Of a stretch of 23,289 nucleotides of DNA, positions 1-7,766 are shown piece after piece (positions within the stretch are counted from its first letter, which is position 1; each line of letters begins with the position of its first letter). The notes beneath the pieces are model-generated. The model did no database searches and was not told the origin of the DNA. It saw nothing but the letters and a program-made list of their open reading frames with translations. Made by a program: the position numbers and the translations under genes. This stretch comes from Collinsella aerofaciens (lineage in GTDB: Bacteria; Actinomycetota; Coriobacteriia; Coriobacteriales; Coriobacteriaceae): positions 1-23,289 of the forward strand of contig JAUUSS010000023.1 in the NCBI GenBank assembly GCA_030841765.1. Reading direction: 5' to 3'.

Positions 1-66
1 GGGTCAGCCCGTGGGAGGCCAGGGCGCCGCTGACCGGTGGACGGCACCGAGCCGTCATCGAACTTG
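1..66. other. Unidentified end of an upstream transcription unit
   Basis: This stretch lies directly before a strong rightward terminator, so it is probably the 3' end of something transcribed rightward. Frame 1 closes with TGA at 31-33 after a short basic tail, and the other two forward frames run through the terminator. It also contains two possible stems: GGTCAG (2-7) with CTGACC (30-35), and GACGGC (40-45) with GCCGTC (51-56) around a 5-base loop. It could be a short C-terminal coding end or the 3' part of a structured RNA. I do not recognise either. Confidence 0.3.
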
Positions 67-67
67 G

Positions 68-99
68 AAGGGGGAGGCCTCGCGGCCTCCCCCTTTTTT
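68..99 (+). terminator. Strong intrinsic terminator
   Basis: A perfect stem pairs GGGGGAGGCC (70-79) with GGCCTCCCCC (84-93) around a TCGC loop, followed by six T (94-99). Two more A-T pairs extend the stem at its base. This is a textbook rho-independent terminator for the unit ending at the left edge, and it separates that unit from coaE. Confidence 0.9.
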
Positions 100-100
100 G

Positions 101-118
101 CGTTGTATACACGTTGTA
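101..118. repeat. Tandem CGTTGTA repeat upstream of coaE
   Basis: CGTTGTA occurs at 101-107 and again at 112-118, an 11-base period that puts both copies on the same face of the helix. An 8-base palindrome, TGTATACA (104-111), bridges them. It could be a regulator-binding site for the coaE transcript, but no regulator can be named and chance is not excluded. Confidence 0.3.
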
Positions 119-166
119 CTTTGGGACCTAGTTCCCCCGTATGCGCTCTTACTGTTTGGCTGTATT

Positions 167-197
167 TTGAGTCCTTCTAGTGTATTTGAGCGATAAT
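167..197 (+). promoter_or_regulatory. Candidate promoter for coaE
   Basis: GATAAT (192-197) matches five of six bases of the -10 consensus. TTGAGT (167-172) is a moderate -35 match with a long 19-base spacer. The start point would fall near 204, giving a short leader before the ribosome site. Assigned by eye only. Confidence 0.35.
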
Positions 198-225
198 TAC
201 TCGCATTGGCGTTAGGGAGGGCTTG

Positions 226-867
226 ATGTTTACCGTATTTGTCTTGGGCAATATTGCTTCGGGTAAGTCGACTGCCTGCCGCTATTTCGAATCTCGTGGC
301 GCTATGCTAATCGATCTGGATGAGCTTGCAAAATCGCTGTATGTGCCGGGCTCTGATATCGTCAATGCACTCGCGGATGAATTCGGTTGGGACATTTTGG
401 ATGAGGAAGGCGGCATTCGCCGCAGCATCCTCGCTTCTCGAGCTTTCGCTTCTCCTGATTCGGTCGCACGGCTCAATGGCATCGTGCATCCCGTTCTGAT
501 TGAACAGCTTTCGCTTAGGATTCTCGATCCGGTTTGTTGTACGGTTTCATCTCCCCGTTATCCTTATGCGGTGGTCGAGGTTTCTGCTCCGACTGGTTTT
601 GAGGATGCTTTTGGCCTGGCTGATGAAATTCTGGTTATCAGCGCTCCTTTAGCAGTTCGTCGCGAGCGTGCCATTCATCGTGGTATGGAGTCCTCTGATT
701 TTGATGCGCGCTCTGCATGCCAACCTGATGAGGCTTCGCTTTGCAATCTCGCTACGACGGTAATCGATAATTCGGCAGGCGATAACTCGCTCTTTGAACA
801 ACTGGACGCATGGCTTGCGCGTCATGGCTTCGGGGATGTAGCGGATAGGGAGGAGACCGATGCCTAA
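226..867 (+). CDS. coaE: Dephospho-CoA kinase
   Basis: CoaE phosphorylates the 3'-hydroxyl of the dephospho-CoA ribose with ATP, the last step of coenzyme A synthesis in the cytoplasm. The 213-residue protein has the usual family length. Its P-loop GNIASGKST is at residues 8-16, the acidic IDLDELAK segment near 29-36, the conserved HP at 88-89, and a C-terminal ATTVIDNS segment matching the family's late strand. A TTG at 223 is also in frame. I prefer ATG 226, which sits 4-6 bases after the AGGGAGGG ribosome site (214-221). The 3' end overlaps the next gene by 8 bases, so the two are probably cotranscribed and translationally coupled. Codons are richer in T endings than in the transporter genes at the right end. 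The family call is firm. Confidence 0.93.
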   Translation: MFTVFVLGNIASGKSTACRYFESRGAMLIDLDELAKSLYVPGSDIVNALADEFGWDILDEEGGIRRSILASRAFASPDSVARLNGIVHPVLIEQLSLRILDPVCCTVSSPRYPYAVVEVSAPTGFEDAFGLADEILVISAPLAVRRERAIHRGMESSDFDARSACQPDEASLCNLATTVIDNSAGDNSLFEQLDAWLARHGFGDVADREETDA

Positions 868-1441
868 GACACGTTTCTTTACGTGGTATCGCGTGGAGCC
901 ACTTGCCGTTATGTTTGTTTTCGGCCTTATTTCGCTCGTCTACTCGTATGCCCCTGCCGCCTTCTTTAAGCCTTTGTATCCAATTGACTACGAGGCGTAC
1001 GTAAAGCAATCGAGCATTTCGCACAATCTTGATCCGTATCTGGTGTGTGCTGTCATAAAGTCGGAATCGAATTGGGATCCCGAGGCTGAGTCGAATCAAG
1101 GCGCACAGGGATTGATGCAGCTGATGCCCGAGACTGCCCAGGATATGATTGCCAAGGGTCTTGTCGATGGCAGCGAGTATTCAGCCGGCGACCTTAACGA
1201 TCCCGCTACGAACATCGAGTTTGGCTGTGCGTATCTTTCGTATCTTCTAACGTATTTTAACGGGTCGACTGACAGTGCCATTGCCGCCTATAACGCCGGC
1301 ATGGGCAATGTCGACGGATGGGCGCAGCAGAGCACGTCGCTTCATAATGCAATCACCTTTCCCGAGACGCAGGCGTATCTGATTCGTGTCAATAATGCCT
1401 GGGTTCGCTACAAGACCCTCTATCCCGATTGGTTCGTATAG
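860..1441 (+). CDS. Membrane-anchored lytic transglycosylase (SLT domain, GH23-like)
   Basis: This 193-residue protein probably cleaves the MurNAc-GlcNAc bond of peptidoglycan, leaving 1,6-anhydro ends, on the outer face of the membrane. One hydrophobic segment at residues 13-32 serves as an uncleaved anchor or signal. The SLT domain follows: catalytic Glu69 in IKSESNWDP, GLMQLMP at 84-90, and the AYNAG motif around 143-147. These match the Slt70 C-terminal domain. No LysM or other wall-binding module is present. ATG 860 has a strong AGGGAGGAG site at 847-855 inside the end of coaE, and the 8-base overlap indicates coupling. Pairing with coaE is more likely an operon of convenience than a functional link. 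The substrate and physiological role (growth, division or secretion) cannot be told from sequence. Confidence 0.88.
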   Translation: MPKTRFFTWYRVEPLAVMFVFGLISLVYSYAPAAFFKPLYPIDYEAYVKQSSISHNLDPYLVCAVIKSESNWDPEAESNQGAQGLMQLMPETAQDMIAKGLVDGSEYSAGDLNDPATNIEFGCAYLSYLLTYFNGSTDSAIAAYNAGMGNVDGWAQQSTSLHNAITFPETQAYLIRVNNAWVRYKTLYPDWFV

Positions 1442-1492
1442 GACTATGCCTGCCGCCTGCGTATACTGCAGATATATGAGTTAGGAGTATCC

Positions 1493-3733
1493 ATGGCGGA
1501 ATTTGAAGTTGAGCGTGTTGGAGGAGAGCTCAAACGTTTTGGCGTTGAGGGCTCTGAGGTGCCGTTTGAGGTCGTGTCTCCATACGAGCCCTCTGGTTCC
1601 CAGCCTAAGGCCATTGAGTCGCTTGTGCAGGGCGTGAGGGACGGAGATCGCTATCAGGTTTTGCTGGGCGTGACTGGTTCGGGCAAGACCTTCACGATGG
1701 CTAAGACTATTGAGGCCCTGGGGAAGCCGACGCTGGTCATGGCTCCCAACAAAACGCTTGCCGCTCAGCTTGCGAGCGAGCTCAAGGAATTCTTCCCTAA
1801 CAACGCCGTGGTCTATTTTGTATCGTACTACGACTACTATCAGCCCGAGGCATATGTACCTCAGAGTGATACGTATATCGAGAAAGACTCCTCGATTAAT
1901 GAAGAGGTCGAGATGCTGCGCCATCAGGCGACGGCATCGCTGCTATCTCGACGCGATGTGATCGTCGTCGCATCGGTCTCGTGTATCTATGGCATTGGCT
2001 CTCCCGAGGACTATGCGGGCCTAGCTCCGAACGTCGACAAGAAGGTGCCGCTTGAGCGCGATGACTTTATCCATGCGCTTATCGATATTCAGTACGATCG
2101 CAATGACTATGATTTGGCACGTGGCACCTTCCGCGTGCGCGGCGATGTCGTCGACGTATATCCGCCCTATGCCGAGCATCCGTTGCGGTTTGAGTTCTTT
2201 GGCGACGAGGTCGAGCTGATTGCCGAGATCGACGAGGTCACCGGGGAGATGCTGCGTGAGTACGAGGCCATTCCCGTGTGGCCGGCCTCGCACTACGTGA
2301 CTGAGAAGCCTAAGGTCAAAGCGGCTCTGAAATCAATCAGCGAAGAGTGCGAGAAGCGTGTGGCCGAGCTCAAGGCGACTGATAAGCTGCTCGAGGCACA
2401 GCGCCTGCAGCAGCGCACCGACTATGATCTCGAGATGCTCGAGACCATGGGTTTTTGCAACGGTATCGAGAACTACTCGCGTCATCTGGACGGTCGAAAA
2501 CCGGGCGAGCCGCCGTTTACCCTGATCGATTACTTTCCTAAGGACATGCTCTGTATCATCGACGAGAGTCATGTAACGGTGCCGCAGATCCGCGGCATGC
2601 ACGAAGGCGACCGTTCGCGTAAGGTGACGCTGGTGGAGCATGGTTTTCGTCTGCCTTCGGCACTCGATAACCGCCCGCTTCGCTTCGATGAGTTTGAGGC
2701 GAGGATTCCCCAGTTCATCTACGTTTCGGCCACGCCGGGCGACTATGAGCTGCGGGTTAGCCAGAACGACGTTGAGCAGATTATTCGTCCGACCGGCCTG
2801 CTCGACCCCAAGATTGACGTGCGTCCAGTTCGCGGTCAGATTGACGATCTTGAGGACGAGATTCGCGAGCGCGTTGCCCGCAAGGAGCGCGTGCTGGTGA
2901 CCACGTTGACCAAGCGCATGGCCGAGGACCTGACCGACCATCTACTTGATGCGGGCATTAAGGTCAATTACATGCACTCCGATACAGCGACGATGGACCG
3001 TGTCGAGATCCTGCGAACGCTGCGCGAGGGAAAGATTGATGTTCTCGTCGGCATCAACCTGCTCCGCGAGGGTCTGGACCTTCCCGAGGTCTCGCTGGTG
3101 GCAATTCTCGACGCTGACAAGGAAGGCTTCTTGCGCAACCGCCGTTCGTTGATTCAGACGATTGGCCGTGCGGCCCGTAATGCCGACGGCGAGGTCATCA
3201 TGTATGCAGACGTTGTGACCGATTCGATGAAAGAAGCCATCGAGGAGACGCAGCGCCGTCGTGAGATTCAGATGGCATATAACGAAGAGCATGGCATTGT
3301 GCCCAAGACGGTCCGCAAGGCCATTAACGACATTTCGAGCTTTATTGCCGAGGCCGAAAAGACTGTGGGCTCGAAGGGACGCTCGAGAGGCGATTCGCTG
3401 GGTCACGGTGCGTTCTATACGCCCGATGAAAACGGCGAGGGCGCCGCGCCGGAGACGGTGGCACCCGAGCAAACGCTTGCCGAGCAGCTGGAAGGGCTAC
3501 CGCATGACGAGCTCGTGCGGATTGTCGAGACCATGGAGGAAGACATGCGTAACGCTTCCGCCGCCATGGACTTTGAGGAGGCGGCGCGTCTGCGCGATGC
3601 CGTCGTTCAGATTCGGGCGATGCTTGAGGGCGCATCTGAGGACGAAACGATTGAGCGTTTGCGTTCGCAGGCTCGCAAGGGCTCTACCTTTGCTTCGGGC
3701 AGAAAACGCCAGGGTGCACGATTCAGGAAGTAG
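1493..3733 (+). CDS. uvrB: Excinuclease ABC subunit B
   Basis: UvrB is the central ATPase of nucleotide excision repair. It is loaded on damage by UvrA, verifies the lesion and recruits UvrC. The 746-residue protein shows Walker A GVTGSGKT at about 59-66, the damage-probing beta-hairpin (YYDYYQPEAYVPQSDTYIEK, about 112-131), Walker B with DESH at 357-360, and helicase-like motifs including INLLREGLDLPEV and QTIGRAARN. A UVR coiled-coil domain (MEEDMRNASAAMDFEEAARL region, about 671-712) binds UvrC. It is longer than the common 660-700, because of an N-terminal extension of roughly 20 residues and a linker rich in Gly, Glu and Pro before the UVR domain. ATG 1493 follows TTAGGAG (1481-1487). 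The 51-base gap after the transglycosylase holds a TATACT (1462-1467) that may be a -10, without a clear -35 or LexA box. Confidence 0.97.
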   Translation: MAEFEVERVGGELKRFGVEGSEVPFEVVSPYEPSGSQPKAIESLVQGVRDGDRYQVLLGVTGSGKTFTMAKTIEALGKPTLVMAPNKTLAAQLASELKEFFPNNAVVYFVSYYDYYQPEAYVPQSDTYIEKDSSINEEVEMLRHQATASLLSRRDVIVVASVSCIYGIGSPEDYAGLAPNVDKKVPLERDDFIHALIDIQYDRNDYDLARGTFRVRGDVVDVYPPYAEHPLRFEFFGDEVELIAEIDEVTGEMLREYEAIPVWPASHYVTEKPKVKAALKSISEECEKRVAELKATDKLLEAQRLQQRTDYDLEMLETMGFCNGIENYSRHLDGRKPGEPPFTLIDYFPKDMLCIIDESHVTVPQIRGMHEGDRSRKVTLVEHGFRLPSALDNRPLRFDEFEARIPQFIYVSATPGDYELRVSQNDVEQIIRPTGLLDPKIDVRPVRGQIDDLEDEIRERVARKERVLVTTLTKRMAEDLTDHLLDAGIKVNYMHSDTATMDRVEILRTLREGKIDVLVGINLLREGLDLPEVSLVAILDADKEGFLRNRRSLIQTIGRAARNADGEVIMYADVVTDSMKEAIEETQRRREIQMAYNEEHGIVPKTVRKAINDISSFIAEAEKTVGSKGRSRGDSLGHGAFYTPDENGEGAAPETVAPEQTLAEQLEGLPHDELVRIVETMEEDMRNASAAMDFEEAARLRDAVVQIRAMLEGASEDETIERLRSQARKGSTFASGRKRQGARFRK

Positions 3734-3736
3734 TGA

Positions 3737-3772
3737 ACAGGCCCCGAGTTCCCTGTGGAACTCGGGGCCTGT
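3737..3772. terminator. Shared hairpin between convergent genes
   Basis: A perfect 16-base stem pairs ACAGGCCCCGAGTTCC (3737-3752) with its complement at 3757-3772 around a CTGT loop. It starts 4 bases after the uvrB stop and sits 26 bases from the stop of the convergent FAD dehydrogenase. Neither side has a run of T, so it may act as a bidirectional terminator with help from Rho, or as an mRNA 3'-end stabiliser. Confidence 0.75.
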
Positions 3773-3798
3773 GTCGTTCGGACGCGAGAGTTCGTGCA

Positions 3799-5439
3799 CT
3801 AGAGGTCTGCTATCAGCGCCTCAGCGCAACGGATGCCGTCGGTGGCGGCACTCATGATGCCGCCGGCATATCCGGCACCCTCGCCGCAAGGGTAAAGGCC
3901 CGGGGTCGACACGGCGTGGCATGTTCGATCGCGGATGACCGTAACCGGGGAGCTCGAACGCGTCTCCACGCCAGTGAGGACCGCATCGGGGCGGTCATAG
4001 CCACGCAGTTTCTTACCGAGCAGGGGAATTCCCAAACGAAGCGATTCGACGATATGCTGCGGGAGGGCATCGTCGATCGCCGTCCAGGTCACGCCAAGTG
4101 GATAGGTTGGTTTTACCTTTCCGGGTGCCGTGCTGGCGCGCCCCGCAAGGAAATCTCCGACGAGCTGTGCCGGCGCGTTCCAGTTAGAGCCACCCAGGCG
4201 ATAGGCGGCTCGCTCGCAGGCGCGCTGGAGCTCAATGCCTGCGAGCGGATCATCGCCGGGAAGGTCGTCGGGTGTGACGTTGACGAGTAGGGCGGCATTT
4301 GCGTTGCGCCCGTCGCGGGCATTGAGGCTGGCACCGTTGACGCACAGATGGCCCTGCTCGGAAGAAGCCGCGACAACCTGTCCGCCGGGGCACATGCAAA
4401 ACGAGAACACACTGCGGCCGTTGGGGAGATGGGCGACAAGCTTGTAGGGGGCTGCTCCGAGTGCCGGGTGTCCCGCCGAAGGGCCATATTGGGCACGGTC
4501 GATGTCATGCTGTGGATGCTCGATGCGCACACCCATGGCAAAGGTCTTTTGCGCGAGGGTAACGTCATGTTCTTTGAGAAGCTCGAATACGTCGCGGGCG
4601 GAATGGCCGCAGGCGAGAATGAGGTGCTTTGTGGCGATTGTCTCGCTTGTGGTTTCTTGGGGCGGTTGGACATCGACGCCGGTGATGGCGCCAGATTCAT
4701 CGGTTCGAATATTGACGAGCCTTGTTCGATAGCGGACGGTTCCACCGAGCTGCTCGATGCGCTGAGAAATGTTGGTGACGACGGTGGGTAGGATGTCGGA
4801 GCCAATGTGCGGTTTGGCGTCCCACAGGATGTCGCGAGGTGAGCCCGCTTTGACGAAGGTCTCAAGAATCAGTCGATGGGCAGGATTCTTGGTTCCCGTG
4901 TTGAGCTTGCCGTCCGAGAAGGTCCCTGCGCCGCCCAGGCCAAATTGGATATTGCTTTCGGGGTCGAGGATACGCTCCTTAAGAAAGAGATCAATCGCTT
5001 CCGAGCGGCGAAGCGCGGGGTCGCCGCGCTCGATGAGCAGGGGTTTAAGGCCCGCTTCGGCAAGGGTCAGGGCGGCGAAGAGACCGGCGCAACCGGCGCC
5101 GACAACGACGGGACGCCCCTTGGGTGCATTTGGGACAGGGTTGGGGAATGAAGGAGCCTCGCCGTCTACCATGCGGATGCGCGAGCGGTCGCGCTCGGCG
5201 ACGCGGTCGACCACCTCCTGCTCGAGTCGGGAGCTTGTCAGCTCGACTCGAAAGCTCAAAATAAAATGGACATCTCGTTTTTTACGGGCGTCGATTGACT
5301 TGCGATGGAGCTCAATGGCTTTAATCTGGGAATCCTCGCATCGCAGGGCTCGTTTGACGGCGCGTCTACCAATAGCAAGGCAGGCGGCTTCGTCGCCGGC
5401 CTCATCGAGTGACGCGTGGACTTGGGTGATTTCGATCAT
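3799..5439 (-). CDS. FAD-dependent dehydrogenase, COG2509-like
   Basis: This is a 546-residue flavoprotein of the uncharacterised NAD(P)/FAD-dependent family that resembles COG2509. Residues 1-100 form a small N-terminal region (MIEITQVHASLDE start, basic helices). A Rossmann dinucleotide-binding site VVGAGCAGL follows at about 112-120, with the ribose-binding acidic residue in IERG (about 136-139). FGLGGAGTFSDGKLNTGT at about 166-183 is characteristic of the family, and the C-terminal GEGAGYAGGIMSAATDG segment closes the FAD site. A longer in-frame reading reaches 5610 but would overlap the upstream gene. ATG 5439 is preferred because AAGGAG lies at 5446-5451, 6 bases away. The substrate is unknown. 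It is the last gene of the leftward block and faces uvrB, with a shared hairpin between their ends. Confidence 0.85.
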   Translation of the reverse strand: MIEITQVHASLDEAGDEAACLAIGRRAVKRALRCEDSQIKAIELHRKSIDARKKRDVHFILSFRVELTSSRLEQEVVDRVAERDRSRIRMVDGEAPSFPNPVPNAPKGRPVVVGAGCAGLFAALTLAEAGLKPLLIERGDPALRRSEAIDLFLKERILDPESNIQFGLGGAGTFSDGKLNTGTKNPAHRLILETFVKAGSPRDILWDAKPHIGSDILPTVVTNISQRIEQLGGTVRYRTRLVNIRTDESGAITGVDVQPPQETTSETIATKHLILACGHSARDVFELLKEHDVTLAQKTFAMGVRIEHPQHDIDRAQYGPSAGHPALGAAPYKLVAHLPNGRSVFSFCMCPGGQVVAASSEQGHLCVNGASLNARDGRNANAALLVNVTPDDLPGDDPLAGIELQRACERAAYRLGGSNWNAPAQLVGDFLAGRASTAPGKVKPTYPLGVTWTAIDDALPQHIVESLRLGIPLLGKKLRGYDRPDAVLTGVETRSSSPVTVIRDRTCHAVSTPGLYPCGEGAGYAGGIMSAATDGIRCAEALIADL

Positions 5440-5457
5440 CGAGGTCTCCTTAGATGC

Positions 5458-5489
5458 AAGAAAGAGGCCGCCCGGTGTCCCAGACGGCC
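5458..5489 (-). terminator. Terminator or leader hairpin between two flavoprotein genes
   Basis: Read on the minus strand, GGCCGTCTGG pairs with CCGGGCGGCC (arms 5480-5489 and 5466-5475, two G-U pairs, 4-base loop) and is followed by the T-rich TCTTTCTT. It lies after the stop of the BaiN-like gene and before the start of the FAD dehydrogenase. It could end the upstream transcript, or attenuate a transcript starting at the nearby -10. Confidence 0.55.
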
Positions 5490-5502
5490 CGAATGCGTTT
5501 TG

Positions 5503-5508
5503 ATTATA
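5503..5508 (-). promoter_or_regulatory. Candidate -10 element for the FAD dehydrogenase
   Basis: The minus strand reads a perfect TATAAT here, 64 bases before ATG 5439. No good -35 is visible 16-19 bases upstream, where the sequence is still the coding end of the preceding gene. The predicted start near 5497 would put the 5458-5489 hairpin in the leader. Confidence 0.35.
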
Positions 5509-5518
5509 GACTGCGCGG

Positions 5519-6790
5519 CTATAGGCTGCTTGCAGCGCGAATACCCGAGATCCAAGCCCATGCAAGGTTGAAACCGCCGCAATCGGCATCGATGTCGAGC
5601 GCCTCGCCACAGATGTAAAGTGGGGCGTCTGCCGCGTTGCTCACGCAGAGGTTGGGAGCTGAGACGCTCTCGATGGGCACGCCGCCGCGCGTGACCTGGG
5701 CCGAACGCTCCTCTGTCGTTCCCTCGACGAGCATCTTAAAGTGCTTGAGGATTGAGACCAGATGGATGACGTCGTACGACCCGGGGTGGCACTGTTCGAA
5801 TGCGGTGCAGACAACGTGAGAGAACTGCGGGGCAAGCATGCCGTCGAGCCAGCGGGGGTCGCGGGGTGAAAAGCCGCCGAGCAACGCAACTCGCTGATTG
5901 AGCATATTGAGCAACACGTCTTTGGAGAGGTCGGGGAAAACGTCGAGCAGAATCGTGTCGTCGCGCTGAACGCGACGGGAGAGGTTAAAGGCAGCAACGC
6001 CCGAAATGCCAAAGGTTCGGAAGAGCACTTCGCCGTCTTCGTGCCAGAGCTCCTCGTGATTGCGGGTGAGCGTCAAACGGGCGCGGACGCGCAGGCCATC
6101 CAGCGTCTTGAGCGCAGTCTGGTCGCCGAAGACCGATGCCGACACAGGGCAGAGGACGGGATGCTGCGGTGTGAGGGAAAGATTGAACGTCTTCGCGATG
6201 TCGGCGGGGCTGCCGCCCGTAGCGATAATTACGGCCTTTGCCTGCAGCGTCTCGTTCTTGCGAGGGGTGTCGGCAAGCGCCTTCCGAAGCGAGCGAACCT
6301 CCGATTTTCGGTCGTCGTGCTTTTTTGCCTTGAGTGCTCGCGCGGGACGGTCTATTTGGAGTACCCAGCCCTCGGGGGCTTTGAATGCCGAGGCAACGTT
6401 TGCTCCACAGATCAAGGTGATACCCAGGTGATTGCAAGCGTTGAGAAGCGCATCGCGCACCGATTCGGCACGAAGGGAGCGCGGATACAGCCGGCCCTCC
6501 TCGGAGGTCGTCATGATGCCCAGCGAGGAGAAGAAACTGCCGAGCTCTTGCTCGGGCCGGGGACCCATGACGGATTCGACGAATGCGGGGTGGTTGTACC
6601 GCTGGAAATCAATTGATTCGTTGGAAAGGTTGCAGCGGCCGTTGCCGGTCGCAAGGAGTTTAAGGCCGCAGGCAACATCGCGCTCAACGATGCAGACGCT
6701 TTTGCCTGCGCGTGCGGCCGTAATGGCGGCGGCGAGACCCGAGGCCCCGCCGCCGATTACCAAGACGTCATAGGAGGCGTTTGTGTTCAC
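5519..6790 (-). CDS. BaiN/YhiN (HI0933)-family flavoprotein
   Basis: The 423-residue protein belongs to the HI0933/YhiN flavoprotein family. GGGASGLAAAITAARAGKSV (about 13-32) is the FAD-binding dinucleotide fold and VERD the acidic end. GLKLLATGNGRCNLSN (about 42-57) is the family signature. ATGGSP follows in the middle, and a C-terminal GEALDIDADCGGFNLAWAW segment completes the FAD site. Family members include BaiN, reported as a 3-dehydro-bile-acid delta(4,6)-reductase in a gut clostridium, but close relatives occur in bacteria that never meet bile, so that role is only a possibility here. The start is GTG (6788-6790), directly after the mrp stop (TAAGTG), with GAGG inside the end of mrp as ribosome site. 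This indicates translational coupling with mrp. Confidence 0.88.
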   Translation of the reverse strand: MNTNASYDVLVIGGGASGLAAAITAARAGKSVCIVERDVACGLKLLATGNGRCNLSNESIDFQRYNHPAFVESVMGPRPEQELGSFFSSLGIMTTSEEGRLYPRSLRAESVRDALLNACNHLGITLICGANVASAFKAPEGWVLQIDRPARALKAKKHDDRKSEVRSLRKALADTPRKNETLQAKAVIIATGGSPADIAKTFNLSLTPQHPVLCPVSASVFGDQTALKTLDGLRVRARLTLTRNHEELWHEDGEVLFRTFGISGVAAFNLSRRVQRDDTILLDVFPDLSKDVLLNMLNQRVALLGGFSPRDPRWLDGMLAPQFSHVVCTAFEQCHPGSYDVIHLVSILKHFKMLVEGTTEERSAQVTRGGVPIESVSAPNLCVSNAADAPLYICGEALDIDADCGGFNLAWAWISGIRAASSL

Positions 6791-7621
6791 TTAGGCCTCG
6801 GCGGTCTCGTGCGGGGCAATGGCCTCGACAGCAGAGACGGCTTGGGGCAGCATACCGTCGGGCAGTGCGGTCTCAACCTCGCCCTTGTCGCAAGCCTCGG
6901 CGAGTGCCGGATTGATGGGAAGCTGCCCTAGAATCTCGAGGTTGTAACGCTCGGCGACCTCGGGGAGCTTGCTCTTGCCAAAGACTTCGATCTTCTTGCC
7001 GCAATCGGGGCACTCGATATAGCTCATGTTTTCGACGATTCCCAGAATGGGCACGTTCATCTTCTCGGCCATGTTGACCGCCTTGGCGACGATCATCGAG
7101 ACCAGATCCTGCGGGCTCGTGACGATGACGATGCCATCGACGGGCAGCGACTGGAAGACAGTGAGGGCGACGTCGCCCGTTCCCGGAGGCATGTCGACCA
7201 GCAGGTAGTCGATGGGGCCCCATGAGGTTTCGCTCCAGAACTGCCTGATGGCACCCGCGATAACCGGGCCGCGCCAGAGCACGGGGTCGGTTTCGTTTTG
7301 GAGCAGCAGGTTAGAGCTCATAACCTTGACGCCGTGCTCGGAGATTTCGGGCAGCATAAGATTGCCGAGGGCATGGACGTGACGTCCGCTCATGCCGAAC
7401 ATCTTAGGGATAGAGGGGCCGGTAATATCGGCATCGAGGACGCCGACCTTGTGACCGTGGCGGGAAAGCTCCGTGGCGATGGCGCCGGTGACGAATGACT
7501 TGCCGACGCCGCCCTTACCGGAAAGCACGGCGATAACGCGCTTGACCTCGGACAGCGTATTCTCCTCAAATTGCGACGGCAACGTTTGCCCGCCGGCTGC
7601 CTGTGCGTGCTCGCAACCCAT
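6791..7621 (-). CDS. mrp: Mrp/NBP35-family Fe-S carrier ATPase
   Basis: This 276-residue cytoplasmic P-loop ATPase of the Mrp/ApbC/NBP35 family is thought to carry Fe-S clusters to target proteins. The deviant Walker A SGKGGVGKS is at 34-42, DADITGPS at 63-70, the Walker B/switch segment VDMPPGTGD at 142-150, and the cluster-ligating CxxC (Cys204, Cys207) in YIECPDCGKK. The N-terminal DUF59/MIP18 domain of longer Mrp proteins is absent. Instead about 25 residues precede the ATPase fold, including Cys3. A longer reading begins at 7678, but ATG 7621 has AAAGGAG (7628-7634) at a 6-base spacing. The stop abuts the GTG of the following flavoprotein, so the two are an operon. Anaerobes rely heavily on Fe-S enzymes, but the client cannot be named. 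Confidence 0.93.
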   Translation of the reverse strand: MGCEHAQAAGGQTLPSQFEENTLSEVKRVIAVLSGKGGVGKSFVTGAIATELSRHGHKVGVLDADITGPSIPKMFGMSGRHVHALGNLMLPEISEHGVKVMSSNLLLQNETDPVLWRGPVIAGAIRQFWSETSWGPIDYLLVDMPPGTGDVALTVFQSLPVDGIVIVTSPQDLVSMIVAKAVNMAEKMNVPILGIVENMSYIECPDCGKKIEVFGKSKLPEVAERYNLEILGQLPINPALAEACDKGEVETALPDGMLPQAVSAVEAIAPHETAEA

Positions 7622-7676
7622 GTTTGACTCCTTTGTATATGTTGGGGCCGGAGCCCCGCGGTGTGACACGAGCGTC

Positions 7677-7706
7677 ATTGTACCCTCGTTTGCGAGCGGG
7701 AGTCAT
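7677..7706 (-). promoter_or_regulatory. Candidate promoter for mrp
   Basis: On the minus strand, ATGACT (7701-7706) and TACAAT (7677-7682) resemble -35 and -10 elements with an 18-base spacer. The start would be near 7670, about 50 bases before ATG 7621. The leader holds a small GGGGC/GCCCC hairpin (7643-7656) before the ribosome site. Confidence 0.45.
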
Positions 7707-7717
7707 TTGCGATGCAT

Positions 7718-7752
7718 TTGGGCCGAGCGTGCTTGCAATACGATGGGCCCAA
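7718..7752. repeat. Inverted repeat after the LtaS-like gene
   Basis: TTGGGCC (7718-7724) and GGCCCAA (7746-7752) form a perfect 7-base inverted repeat with a 21-base loop, just beyond the stop of the LtaS-like gene. There is no T-run, so at best it is a weak terminator separating that gene from the mrp promoter. Confidence 0.3.
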
Positions 7753-7766
7753 GCGAATGGGCGGGC

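Noticed and set aside
11..196. Short plus-strand frame through the first terminator
   Set aside because: It reads through a perfect terminator and a T-run, and its composition is not protein-like.
1208..1221. CGAACATCGAGTTT inside the transglycosylase gene as a LexA box
   Set aside because: Only the left half-site matches, and it lies within coding sequence away from any promoter.
3733..4290. 185-codon plus-strand frame after uvrB
   Set aside because: It lies opposite the end of the FAD dehydrogenase, begins inside the terminator hairpin, and has no ribosome site or known motif.
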